From Annona cherimola (Eukaryota; Streptophyta; Magnoliopsida; Magnoliales; Annonaceae): a stretch of DNA of 64,000 nucleotides. Shown here in pieces: positions 9,770-21,402 of the stretch. The notes beneath the pieces are model-generated. The model was given only the letters and a program-made list of their open reading frames with translations, made no database searches and had not been told where the DNA came from. Each line of letters starts with the position of its first letter. Within the stretch, counting starts at the first letter, position 1. Position numbers and translations under genes: made by a program. The stretch covers positions 56,163,174 to 56,227,173 of the forward strand of contig CM059975.1 of assembly GCA_030490835.1 (NCBI GenBank). The letters run 5' to 3'.

Positions 9770-10935
9770 ATAGGCTTTGAAGATTCAGAGATTGAGCTCT
9801 AGCAGTTTGAAGCAGAGTTCTTCTTCTTTGAATGGCTTGATCTCTTTGAAGCTCTTGGATATAGGAGTTAAGCACACTTAATGATTCTCAGCTGCTTCCC
9901 TCATCCTCAATAACTCCCTTTTATAATTGTGGAGGGAATCCGAATGTTTGAAGGTGGTTGGCGCGCATTAAATGAGCCAACGTTCGAAAATTATCCGACA
10001 GTTGCGACCCAAGTCGCATGCGGAGTCGACTTCGGATGCGACTTCGCCCAAGTCGCAGATGGAGTCGACTTCGGGTGCGACTTCGCCTCTCCGTCGCAAC
10101 TTCAAGTTCCAGGTCGGGTTGACTTGGGTATCGACTTGACCCAAGTCGCAGGTGAAGTCGACTTCGGGTGCGACTTCACCTTGTTAGTTGGCTTTGATGA
10201 ACTTGAAGACTTTGGAGATTGCTTTGTTTTGCTTAGGCTTCTCCATTCCTTCAATTCCTTTGCATTTTTCATATCTTGGATCATTGAGTCTTCTTGCTTT
10301 CATTTGCTCCGAGTTTTGCAATCCTTGAATCCATGAGATTTGAATCTTCTTGGTATCTTGAACTTGGATTGGTTGTCATATCATGACTTTTTTCATCTTA
10401 AGATAAGCTTGGAGCTTTGCCTTGAACTTGAGAGACTTAAGTTGATCTTGCACCTTTGATTAGGTATTGACAACACTCAAGTTGATTCTTGAAACTGCAT
10501 CTTTGATCTTAGAAAAACTCAAGTCGCACTTGGGGTCGACTTCGTCCGCGACTTCGCCCAAGTCGCAACTGGAGTCGAATTTGTTTGCGACTTCGGCATT
10601 CTTCCATCCCAAATTCAGCTCTGGAGTGATTTTCCCGACTGAAGTCGATGCTGGAGTCGACTTCGTTTGCGACTTGGCTTCCCAAGTCGCAAGTGGAGTC
10701 GACTTGGCCTGCGACTTCACTTGTTCTTCTCCCATTTTCAACTCTGGACAGATTTGGCTTCTTGAAGTCGATCTTGGGGTCGACTTGGAGAACGACTTGG
10801 CCTTCCCTGGTTTATTTTCTTCAAATGTATATGCCTTAAACATTTCCACAAACATGTTAGTAGCCAAGACTAACTCAAATTGATTTGTTAATCATCAAAA
10901 CATAGATTTAGCTAGTTTTCCACATATTTCCAACA
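9770..10935 (-). repeat. 3' LTR of copia-B, proximal piece
   Basis: Continues the LTR broken at 1179 and ends CCAACA at 10935. Its GTCGAC array is at about 9997-10790, and a minus-strand TATA-like box (read as CCCTTTTATAAT on the plus strand) is at about 9916-9927. It matches 16675-17840 of the intact LTR closely, with scattered substitutions. No gene. Confidence 0.93.
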
Positions 10936-11197
10936 ATCTCCCCCTTTTTGATGATTGACAAATTCGATTTGAGTGTATACCTTTCAATTACTTAAAAATA
11001 CGATAAGTTTGTATTTGAAGTGTTATCATACATATGCTCATGCAAACTTTCAATAAAAACATTCAACAAACATATCCTACTCTTCTCCCCCTCAAATCCT
11101 ACTCGTCTCCCCCATTTTTTCAATATATCAAAAAGTTAGAGGGTAGAGAGATAGGTGGGTTTGCTCCCCCTAAACAGGTGCTCCCCCTAAGTTTATG
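10936..11197 (-). other. 3' untranslated region and polypurine tracts of copia-B
   Basis: On the minus strand this region holds several AGGGGGAG blocks between pol and the 3' LTR. On the plus strand they appear as CTCCCCCTTT near 10938, CTTCTCCCCCTC near 11083, CTCCCCC near 11107 and CTCCCCCTAA near 11164 and 11182. The tract touching the LTR (10936-10947) is the probable plus-strand primer. Confidence 0.85.
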
Positions 11198-14100
11198 CTA
11201 AGTTAATTCAATCATTCCCATGTTATTTCTAATCTTATAAAATGCTTCTTTTGCTAGGGGCTTTGTAAATATGTCTGCAACTTGATCCTCTGTTCTTACA
11301 TATACCAAACATATGTCATGATTTTCTACATGTTCTCTAATGAAATGGTGTCTAAGGTCTATATGTTTGGTCCTAGAATGCAAGACTGAATTCTTGGTTA
11401 GACATACGGCACTAGTATTATCACATCTGATGGGTATATCTTTAAAATCCATGCCATAGTCCCTGAGTTGGTGTTTCATCCAAAGTAATTGGGCACAACA
11501 GCTCCCGGCGGCAATGTATTCGGCTTCCGCCGTAGATAGAGCAACACTAGTTTGTTTTCTTGAAAACCATGAAACCAACATGCTTCCAAGAAACTGACAT
11601 GTTCCACTAGTGCTCTTTCTATCTACTTTGTAACCAGCAAAATCCGCATCCGAGTAGCCGATTAGATCAAAATTAGAGCCCTTTGGATACCAAAGTCCTA
11701 TATTGGTAGTGTCTACTAAGTATCTGAAAATTCTTTTCACAGCTACCAAGTGTGATTCTTTTGGACATGATTGAAATCTAGAGCACATACACACACTAAA
11801 CAATATATCAGGCCTAGAAGCAGTTAAATACAACAAAGAACCTATCATGCTTCTATATAATTTCAAATCAACTATTTTTCCTTTTTCATCTTTGTCGATT
11901 TTGATTGTTGAGCTCATTGGCGTGTTTGCTCCTTTGCTATTCTCCATGCCAAACTTCTTCAACATTTCTTTGATATACTTGGACTGGTTGATGAAAATTC
12001 CTTCATTTAGTTGCTTGATTTGCAGTCCAAGGAAGAAATTCAACTCTCCCATCATGCTCATCTCAAATTCTTTCTGCATAAGCTCAGAAAATTCTTGACA
12101 AAGAATTTCATTAGTAGCACTGAAAATAATATCATCAACATAAATTTGAATAATCAATATATCCTTTTCTTTGTATTTGATAAACAAAGTGGTGTCTACC
12201 TTTCCTTTTTGAAAATCATGATCAATCAAAAATTTGCTCAATCTATCATACCAAGCCCTTGGAGCTTGTTTTAATCCATATAATGCTTTGGTTAACTTGT
12301 ATACAAATTTAGATTGATCTTTTTCCTCAAATCCAGGTGGTTGTTCTACATACACCTCTTCATTTATATATCCATTCAAAAATGTGCTTTTAACATCCAT
12401 TTGAAACAATTTAAAGTTCATATGAGATGCAAAAGCTAGTAAGATTCGAATTGCTTCCAATCTAGCAACCGGAGCATAGGATTCCTCAAAATCTATTTCT
12501 TCTTCTTGTGAGTATCCTTTTGCCACAAGTCTAGCTTTGTTTCTCACTACAAGTCCACTTTCATCTAATTTGTTCCTAAAGACCCACTTGGTGCCAATAA
12601 CAGTACAATCGTTTGGTCTAGGAACAAGGTGCCAAACTTGATTTCTTTCAAATTGATTTAGCTCTTCTTGCATTGCTGTAATCCAGTTTTCATCATCAAG
12701 AGCTTGATCAATATTGGATGGTTCAATTTTAGATACAAAGGCATATTGTCCACAAACATTTTGCTTTGACCTTCTAGTTTTTACACCTTCATACACATTC
12801 CCTATAACTTGTTCAATTGGATGGGCATGTTTGAATTTCAAATCAGTTGGAGGTTTATAATTATTACCTTCACTTACCCTTTCTTTCATTGAATCTTCTT
12901 GCTTTTCCACATGCAGTTTTTCAAAATTGCTTGCTACATCATCTGCATCACTTAAATCATCTTTTCTTTTGTAGCATGGGTTAGTTTCATCAAAAACAAC
13001 ATGTATGGACTCTTCTACAACTTGGTTTCGTTTATTGAATACTCTATATGCTTTGCTATTTGATGAGTAACCAAGAAATATTGCCTTATCACTTTTGGCA
13101 TCTAATTTTCCCAAGTTAGTTTTTCCATTGTTCAAAACATAACATGTGCATCCAAAAGCATGAAAATAAGAAATATTTGGTTTTCTTCCTTTCCATAGCT
13201 CATATGGGGTCTTTTTCAAGATTGCTCTAATGGTAACTCGATTCAAAACATGACAAGCTGTACTTACAGCTTCACCCCAAAATTTCTTGGATAATTTGCT
13301 CTCATTTAGCATTGTTCTAGCCATCTCTTGTATAGTTCTGTTTTTCCTTTCAACTACTCCATTTTGTTGTAGAGTTCTTGGTGCAGAAAATGTGTGATGA
13401 ATTCCTTTTTCATTACATAACTCTATGAATCGTTTGTTTTCAAATTCACCACCATGATCACTTCTTATAGTCATAATAGTACTTTGTTTTTCATTTTGCA
13501 CCAAATTTACAAAAGTTGAAAACATAGGGAAGGCTTCATCTTTGCTAGCTAAGAGAATTATCCATGTGAATCTTGAAAAATCATCAACAGTAACAAATAC
13601 ATATTTCTTTCCACCAATGGTTAAAATATCGGATGGCCCATATAGATCCATGTGTAGCAATTCAAGTGGCCTAGTGGTGGAGATTTCCTTTTTGGTAGAG
13701 AAAGGCATCTTAGGTTGTTTTGATAATTGACACGCCTTGCAAATTTTATCCTTGTCATATTTCAACTTTAGTAATCCTTCTACCAAACTCTTTTTCCATA
13801 GGGTCTTTATATTTCCCATGTTTATATGTCCAAGCCTTTTATGCCAAACTCATGGATCATTATCAATGGCCATTAGACATTGACCATCTAATTCGTCAAG
13901 TGAAACCAAATATACATTTCCATACCTTTTTCCACTAAACATGATATGTTCTCCATCAAATACATTACATATAGATGATTCAAACACAACCTTGTATCCT
14001 TTGTCACATAATTGACTAATGCTCATTAGGTTATGCTTGAGTCCTTCAACAAACAAAACATCTTCCATGCATGCATTTGAAATACTATAAATGTTTCCTT

Positions 14101-14269
14101 TACCTTTAATTTTACCTTTCTCATTATTACCAAAGGCAACCGTTCCGTCGTTGCAAGGCTTAAGTATGTGAAATAGACTTCTTTCTCCGGTCATATGCCT
14201 TGAACAACTGCTGTCCATGAACCATACATTGTTTGCCTTTGCCTTGAAACAAATCTGAAAAATAAACAA
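11198..14269 (-). pseudogene. pol: Pol polyprotein of copia-B (protease, integrase, RT, RNase H), one nonsense codon
   Basis: One reading frame on the minus strand with a single break, TGA at 13850-13852, where copia-A has Trp. Downstream of it, 873 residues are open from 13819 to 11198. Protease is upstream of the stop; the motif here is DSSCSRHMTG, so the catalytic Asp-Ser pair is kept but the Gly of DSG is Ser, which should harm activity. The integrase zinc-binding region begins at the stop. The integrase D, D and E motifs, the reverse transcriptase YVDD box, RNase H SDADFAGY and terminal ADIFTKPL are all present and unbroken. Compared with copia-A, this copy has an intact integrase-RT-RNase H run but a damaged protease region. 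Confidence 0.93.
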
Positions 14270-14276
14270 CTAAATC

Positions 14277-16140
14277 TTATCTCTTTAGTACCCATTTTAT
14301 GGGTCCATTTGGGTTAGTAAAATAATTCAATCTTTGTTGCTCCAACTTAGAAAGCCCAAATCTTGTGTTCCTTGGAACCCAAACTAGTTTTGCACCATAA
14401 TCATATAATTTCTTAAAGTTACACTTGTAGGCTTTATGACCCATTTTGTTGCAGAAATTGCAAGCCATTGGTAATCTAGGAGTGGGCCTCCAAGTATATT
14501 TTGGTTCAAATGTTGGTCTTCTAGTCCACATAACATTTTTCCTTTGTGGCTTGTATATAGGTGCAGTTTTGGTTTGATATTTCCCAAGTATCGGCACATT
14601 TGATTTACCACTTTCTTTTTGCTCAAAAGTATAATATCCAAGGCCTCTTTTATTTGTTTGAGCAGTCATATTCAAAAACATCTTTACATTTTCTCCAGGA
14701 TTAGAGAACTTTGCTAATGATTCATTTAATGATTCGTTCTCCTTTTTCAATTTTTCTATCTCATTTATCAATGATTCATTTTCTTCTTTAAGTTTTGTTG
14801 ATTTTTCAGCTAGTTTTCCATTTTCAATAATAATAAGGAAGTTACATTGTTGTCTCTTCAATGACAACTTGTTTCCTAGCTTTTTGATTTCCTCATATAA
14901 TGAATCATAAGCAATTTGTAGTTCTTCTAATTCAGCACATTTGAGGCATTCATGAAAAGAAGAATAATTTGATTGAGAATAGCAAGGTTTGGAAGTTACC
15001 TCTTCATTGCTCGTGCATTTTGTTGAGATGGTTTGTTCTTCCAAAACTTCAGTTGTGTTTAAACATAACAAGTCTTCTTCTTGTTCGATCCGCGCCATGC
15101 AGCATATTCTTGCACAATTTGCTGCATCATTGTCGTCGGTTGAAGAGCTGCTTGTTGATGAAGTCTCTTCATTGACATACATGTCTCTTCCCTTTGGCCT
15201 TTGGTATTTTCTGCCTTCATATCTTTCCCTCCTTTCTTGTTGATCCTTTGATCTCTCTTTCGATGTAGGACATTGAGCTTGCATATGTCCCACGCCCCCG
15301 CATATATAGCATTTTGTAACCTCCTTCTTCTTCTCTCTTTGTGGTCTTTCTTTGAAGTCTTTGAGGTTCTTTTTTTTTCTCACAAATTTTCGAAATTTGC
15401 GAGTAAGAAGTGCGATATCTTCATCACCATTATTAGACGAGGAGGTAGACTCTTCTGAGTTACGGGTGGCCTTTAGTGCAATAGTTCTCTTTCCTTTGTG
15501 TTGATCCTCATTCCTTTTCTTGATTAGCTCATGTGACATTAATGAGCTAATAAGGTCTTCTAGCTTTAAGGTGTTTAGGTCTTTTGCTTCTTCTATTGCT
15601 GTAATCTTTGGAGTCCATGAATCTGGTAGAGCACTTAGGATCTTCATGACCTGTTCAGATTCAGAGATAGCCTTTCAAAGCGTTAGTAATTTTAGAGAAT
15701 CTAGCAAACATTTCAGAAATATTCTCTGTATCTAGCATTTTAAAGCTTTCCAATTCTCCTATCAAAATATTTCTCCTAGTCCCTTGGACTTGGGAGGTTC
15801 CTTCATAAATAGATGTTAGAGTATCCCATATTTCTTTAGCGGTTAGACAAGAAGATACTCTATCATATTCGGAAGCTGTAAGAGCACAAAATAGTGAGTT
15901 CATAGCCTTAGCATTGCTCTTAACAGTTCTTACTTCCTCTTCGGTCCATTTGGAAGCTCTTTCATCGATAGGCAATGTTACACCATCTTGGATTGCAATC
16001 CAAGAGTCCATGTCGGTAGCCATGATGAGTTGCTTCATTGGAAGATTCCAATAGCCGAAATTGTTCCCATCAAACAATGGTGGCCTAGTAAACGATTGGC
16101 CCTCGGCAAAAGCGGGAACGGAAGTAGATTGAGATGCCAT
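14277..16140 (-). pseudogene. gag: Gag of copia-B, frameshifted
   Basis: Same protein as copia-A gag, starting MASQSTSVPAF at 16140. Near 15655 an 11-bp deletion between two AAAGG repeats shifts the frame, so the N-terminal 159 residues (15661-16140) are separated from the rest (14277-15647). The rest carries the first CCHC knuckle, the coiled-coil stretch, the second CCHC knuckle and the same kind of terminal stop before pol as copia-A. As written it could not make a whole Gag. Confidence 0.92.
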
Positions 16141-16169
16141 ATGATTGGATCTCTTTGGTTTAACTCAAA

Positions 16170-16186
16170 GACCTGCTCTGATACCA
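16170..16186 (-). other. Primer binding site (initiator tRNA-Met) of copia-B
   Basis: On the minus strand TGGTATCAGAGCAGGTC lies two bases inside the 5' LTR boundary at 16189. The first twelve bases match the standard plant initiator tRNA-Met primer site, better than in copia-A. Confidence 0.92.
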
Positions 16187-16188
16187 CT

Positions 16189-17840
16189 TGTTGGTCCCGA
16201 GTTGAAGGCAATTACCCAAGAGGGGAGGGGTGAATTGGGTATTTAAAAATTTATAACTTAAACAGAAACTTTACTCTGAATTAATCTAGTCCCCTTAATG
16301 AAGAAATGAAATGGAAATAAATATAATATAGAGAGCAGAAATATAAATCAAGCACACAAGATTTTTATGGTGGTTCGGGCAACCTCCCTACTCCACTCTT
16401 CCAAGCTCACACTCCTTGTGACTTGGGTTCCACTATTGTATTCTTCAAATACGATTAGAGCCACTGCTCTCTTCTAGATTCCAGCTCTAGGGGGCATAAA
16501 CAACACACTGCACAAGTAGGTGATGAGTATCACTCCAATCACACACTACTTTGCATACACTTGATCTTAGCTACCCAAGCTAAATCAAGCTTAATACAAT
16601 TAAACGAAATAACAAAAGAAGTCTACACTTTACAGATGTGTAGAAGCGATTTGGCGCAGAGAAGAACTTGTAATATAGGCTTTGAAGATTCAAAGATTGA
16701 GCTCTAGCAGTTTGAAGCAGAGTTCTTCTTCTTTGAATGGCTTGATCTCTTTGAAGCTCTTGGATATAGGACTTAAGCCCACTTAATGATTCTCAGCTGC
16801 TTCCCTCGTTCTCAATAGCTCCCTTTTATAATTGTGGAGGGAATCCGAACGTTTGAAGGTGGTTGGTGCGCATTAAATGCGCCAATGTTTGAAAATTATC
16901 CGACCGTTGCGACCCAAGTCGCATGCGGAGTCGACTTCGGATGCGACTTCGCCTAAGTCGCAGATGGTGTCGACTTCGGGTGCGACTTCGCCTCTCCGTC
17001 GCAACTTCAAGTTCCAGGTCGGGTCGACTTGGGTATCGACTTGACCCAAGTCGCTGGTGAAGTCGACTTCGGGTGCGACTTCACCTTGTCAGTTGGCTTT
17101 GATGAACTTGAAGACTTTGGAGATTGCTTTGTTTTGCTTAGGCTTCTCCATTCCTTCAATTCCTTTGCATTTTTCATATCTTGGATCATTGAGTCTTCTT
17201 TCTTTCATTTGCTCCGAGTTTTGCAATCCTTGAATCCATGAGATTTGAATCTTCTTGGTATCTTGAACTTGGATTGGTTGTCATATCATGACTTTTTTCA
17301 TCTTAAGATAAGCTTGGAGCTTTGCCTTGAACTTGAGAGACTTAAGTTGATCTTGCACCTTTGATTAGGTATTGACAACACTCAAGTTGATTCTTGAAAC
17401 TGCATCTTTGATCTTAGAAAAACTCAAGTCGCACTTGGGGTCGACTTCGTCCGCGACTTCGCCCAAGTCGCAACTGGAGTCGAATTTGTTTGCGACTTCG
17501 GCATTCTTCCATCCCAAATTCAGCTCTGGAGTGATTTTCCCGACTGAAGTCGATGCTGGAGTCGACTTCGTTTGCGACTTGGCTTCCCAAGTCGCAAGTG
17601 GAGTCGACTTGGCCTGCGACTTCACTTGTTCTTCTCCCATTTTCAACTCTAGACAGATTTGGCTTCTTGAAGTCGATCTTGGGGTCAACTTGGAGAATGA
17701 CTTGGCCTTTCATGCTTTATTTTCTTCAAATGTATATGCCTTAAACATTTCCACAAACATGTTAGTAGCCAAGACTTACTCAAATTGATTTGTTAATCAT
17801 CAAAACATAGATTTAGCTAGTTTTCCACATATTTCCAACA
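16189..17840 (-). repeat. 5' LTR of copia-B
   Basis: 1652 bp, uninterrupted, TGTTGG...CCAACA. It serves as the reference showing where copia-A entered the other LTR (the GTAAT near 16670). It contains the GTCGAC array at about 16910-17700 and a minus-strand TATA-like box at 16821-16833. It is followed by the right copy of TSD GGGGT (17841-17845). Confidence 0.95.
16821..16833 (-). promoter_or_regulatory. TATA-like box of copia-B 5' LTR
   Basis: Minus-strand ATTATAAAAGGG, the counterpart of the box at 2191-2200 in copia-A, downstream of the GTCGAC array in the direction of transcription. Probable core promoter of copia-B. Confidence 0.6.
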
Positions 17841-17845
17841 GGGGT

Positions 17846-18757
17846 GACTAAAGGACAAGCATGGAATGGAAATCAAGTAGGCTAGTCGAGGTAGTAAGTG
17901 GACAAGGAGTCCCCCTTGACTTTGCCAAGTCGGAAGGTCCGGCGCCAAGGATGGAAAGGACATGTCATGGTATAATGTTCTCCGTGCTAGCGTACCCTCG
18001 CATGAAGGATAATGTCATTAATGAAAATGATGAATTTGCACATCCAATGATTATGAAATGTTTGCGAGTGGTTTATGTGAATGGTTTTTCATGAATGATT
18101 TTCATGAAATGTTTATGAAAGGTTTATGAAAAGGTTTTTGCTCCACAGGTAGTTGTTCACTTGATAAGTGTCTCTACCGAAAGGAGAAAAATGTTTTTGA
18201 ATAAACATGCCTTCAAAATGGATTGCCTGCAAAATATACAGCTTGCTTATTGAGTTTCGACTCACGTTTTGTTTTCCAAACCCATAGACAGGTGAAAGGA
18301 AGGAGGCAAGGAGCACAGGTGGAGATTCAAGGATGAATGGATTTCTACGAGTTACCTGTGTATGAACCTAAGGGTTGAATGGTTATATGAATGTTGACAA
18401 TTAAAATGAATGTTAACAATTAAATTGTTATTTGATGTTGTAGAAGATTTATGCTATCTTTTATGCCTATGGATTGGCAAAATTTTTTTATGGGTAATGC
18501 TAAGGCATGAAATATCATGATATGAATAAGTATGAAGGTTATGAGATGACATGTGTAATTCTCAAATGATATAATGGCCTAGAAAGGCATTTGATGGAAA
18601 TAAAATGTATAAATGATATAAAATCCTAAGGAGTTAGGATTAAGTGGATAAATATCCAATAAGAACCCGCCGCGTGATCAGGGCAACAATCCTGATTCAC
18701 ATTTACCAATCGAACGATCTTGAGGTAAGGTTGTGACGCTCGGGCTGGGGCGCCACA
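17846..18757 (+). repeat. Gypsy-type LTR C, right half
   Basis: Resumes the LTR interrupted at 693. The last 100 bp match the end of the E3 and B LTRs: the phrase around ATCAGGGCAACAATCCTGATT, then the terminal GGGGCGCCACA at 18757. The orientation is therefore plus and the end is canonical. What follows (from 18758) is the interior of another LTR, so C is inserted in element B. Whether C is a solo LTR or the 3' LTR of a whole element cannot be decided, because its left end is outside the window. No gene. Confidence 0.75.
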
Positions 18758-21385
18758 GATGTTGTTTCAAAAAGTATTTTATAAAAAAAAGGGAATTTTT
18801 CCCCTTTTCACAAAGCAACAAATGTAAATAAGTTTTGCATTTCTCTTATGATGTTTAATGATAAATAATCATATTATAAAAGAGAAAAAAAGGGAGATTT
18901 GATTTAGGAAAAAGATTTGTTTTGCTAGGTCTTGATAATTAAATAATAAATGATGATTTTTGTATAGTTCATATGTTTTGAAATGATATTCGAAAAGTTT
19001 TGATTTCCTTTAGATAAAGAAATCTATGTTGAAAATATCTTGAAAAATATTTATACGGATGTGTTGAAAGGGATTTAAGGATGACCAACCTCCTACGTTG
19101 ATTGCATAAAATGGTTTGTTTTCGGGTTGCTAAATGGTATGCAAAAGATTACGCAAGCCCTTATGTAAAAATGACAAAATTGATATGTGGACAAGAAATT
19201 GATTTTAAGGTGATTGAGAAGGGGTTAGCACAATTGCATAACTTTTGTGAGCAAAAGGCCCCAAAATAGAAACCAAGAAAATGTTAGGAAAAATATATGA
19301 TTTATTCTTAAAAATCTAAAAGTTTTGAAATTATTTTATTAAAAGGATTTCAAAGTGCGTTGTTTCTCAAACATTTCAAGTATTTTTCAAAATATTTTAC
19401 TCAAAATGTTTCTAATAGAATTTAAGGAAGGTCATCCTAAAATTAGATTTCAAATAACAACTTGTTTAAAGTGGGTGCGCTCGCTTTACAAGTTAACACG
19501 GACTGCGGTTTGTGATGTGTTTTTGAAAATAATTTTTAAAGATATAGACTTCGGTCAAAGATTTTTTGTGTTATGGATGCAGACAGAGGTCTGTGATCCC
19601 GATTTAAAAGGACATGGGTTTCGGTCTGTGGTTCTTCAAACCAAATGGGCTGTGGTCCGTGATAATAATGTACAGTACAAGAAACAGGCAAGTTGTAGAG
19701 CACGGTTGGGATGACCGGGGCCTACCTACATAAGGCCAAGTCGCTAAGGGATGGCAGGAGTGCCAGCGGCGCCCACCCTGAGATGAGAGCAGGATAAATA
19801 AACAGCCACCTGGCTAGCGTGCTGTTAAGGATTCTCTTCCAAAAGGTAGCATGATCACTTACTAGGTGTCACTACTGGATGGGGAGAAATGTGTTTGCAT
19901 ACGTTTTTCTTTCCAAAAACCCAAAGATTGAGATATAAAAGCGTTTATATGAAAAATTATCCTAAATTGAATTTTTATGAGCCATTATGTATAAGTTACC
20001 CTAAAAGCAGGGTGTTTTACAAAAAATTTGTAAATATTAAGAATAAAAAGAAATGATTTTTATGCAAAAGTTTTCATGAAAAGGATTCATGACTTGTTTG
20101 CTATAAACAAGCTCTAAAATGGGGATTATGAAAAAGGGTTTATGTTGAAAAATATTTTGACCATAAGAATGTCCATTTCCTAAAGGGATTTATATTGGAA
20201 AATGTTTTGGATATAAGAATATCCGTTTCCAAATGGTTTATGTGGGAAAAATGGTTGGACATGAGAATATCCATTTCCTAAAGGGATTTATGTTGGAACA
20301 TGTGTGGACATAAAAATGTCTGTTTCTAAAAGAGTTTAAGGGATAAAAGTGTTTGTGGACATATGAATGTCCATTGCCAAAGGAAACTATGTGAAAAATA
20401 TTTTGAGACATCAAATGTCTCTTGACTAAAGGATTTTATGATGAAAAATGTTTTTGGACATAAAAATGTCCTTCGCCAAGAAAGGCTTATATAAATAATG
20501 TTTTAGGACATGAGAATGTCCTCCCTTGCTAAAGAATTTATGAGAAAAATGTTTTGGACGTAAAACGTCCACTGGTAAAAGATGGTTTTATGTAAATGTC
20601 TTAGAACATTAGAAATGTTCACTCAAGACAAAAGGAAATTAAATAAAGAGGGTAAAACATGGATGTTTTGCCTTAACAAGCACAGAGGTGGCTTCTAAAT
20701 GAATTTAAGAATAAATATTTTATGATAATGTTTAAGGACATAGAAGTGTCCTCATGAACACAGGATTTTATGATAATATTTTAGGACATATAAATGTCCT
20801 CAAGAAAAAGGTGTTCAAGATATTTAATGAAATGCTTTTCAAGGAAGTCTTGCCCTAAAAGATAAAATGCTTGCTTACTGACTTATCACTCACGTTTTGT
20901 TTTCCAAACCTTAGACAGGTACTGGAAGACTCAAGCGGTCGAGGACCTATGAAATGGAGAAAAGGTACGAGATAGTACCATGTGGGTTAAAAGGATTAGC
21001 CATGGTGAGTGGAATGATATGAATGGAAGTTTTCAGGTATGTTGATATATATGTGAACTTGTTTAAAGTTCTAAGTTCTAGGAGAACTAATGAAGGAATG
21101 AATGAATGTATGTATGGATGAATGTATATCTGGAATGGCAATGACATGATTAGGTCAAGAGGGCCTATGATGTATAACAGCATGTTGAAATGGTTTAAAG
21201 GATATGTACAAGTGTACCATTACTTATGTTATAAATGAAATGATGATGAATGAAGAAATGAAATTTTTTTTGGACGAGATCCAATTAAAATCTCGCCACA
21301 TGATCAGGGCAACAATCCTGATTCACATTTACCAATCATTAAGATCTTAAGGTAAGGAAGTGACGTCTCGATTTTGGGCGCCACA
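18758..21385 (+). repeat. 5' LTR of element B (right part)
   Basis: Colinear with 25148-27745 of the 3' LTR; the match begins exactly at GATGTTGTTTC and ends GGGCGCCACA. The missing upstream part was displaced by insertion of C. It contains the hairpin array at 20159-20800. A 119-codon frame at 19355-19714 is not kept in the other LTR and is not called. Confidence 0.9.
20159..20800 (+). repeat. Array of about 13 short hairpins (5' LTR of B)
   Basis: Every 40-65 bp there is an inverted repeat of the type GGACAT-NNNN-ATGTCC. Variants change both arms together: GGATAT/ATATCC (20209), AGACAT/ATGTCT, GGACGT/ACGTCC, GAACAT/ATGTTC, AAACAT/ATGTTT. Spacers often carry AAAGG and TTTATG. The paired changes mean the pairing, rather than the sequence, has been kept. 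The same array lies in the 3' LTR at 26535-27174. Its function is unknown to me. Confidence 0.85.
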
Positions 21386-21390
21386 GAAGT

Positions 21391-21402
21391 TGGTATCAGA
21401 GC
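21391..21402 (+). other. Primer binding site (initiator tRNA-Met) of element B
   Basis: TGGTATCAGAGC, five bases after the 5' LTR end (CGCCACA, 21385). Identical over 12 bases to the standard plant initiator tRNA-Met primer site. Confidence 0.92.

Larger units (their letters stand above)
694..17840 (-). mobile_element. Ty1/copia element copia-B (SIRE/Maximus-like), split by copia-A
   Basis: Full-length minus-strand LTR retrotransposon containing copia-A inside its 3' LTR. Order on the minus strand: 5' LTR (16189-17840), primer site (16170-16186), gag (14277-16140), pol with protease, integrase, reverse transcriptase and RNase H (11198-14269), polypurine tract, 3' LTR in two pieces (9770-10935 and 694-1179). 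The pieces total 486 + 1166 = 1652 bp, exactly the length of the 5' LTR. Without the nested element it is about 8.6 kb. The pol order (integrase before reverse transcriptase) is diagnostic of Ty1/copia. The SIRE/Maximus assignment is inferred from reverse transcriptase wording and the multiple purine tracts. No envelope-like frame follows pol. It is defective: gag carries an 11-bp deletion and pol a nonsense codon. Confidence 0.95.

Noticed and set aside
19355..19714. 119-codon frame in the B 5' LTR remnant.
   Set aside because: Broken in the corresponding part of the 3' LTR (25750-26100) and with no recognisable protein features.
20159..20800. CRISPR-like array of regularly spaced repeats.
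   Set aside because: Repeats are short, imperfect palindromes in a plant LTR, spacers are themselves similar, and there are no cas genes; not CRISPR.
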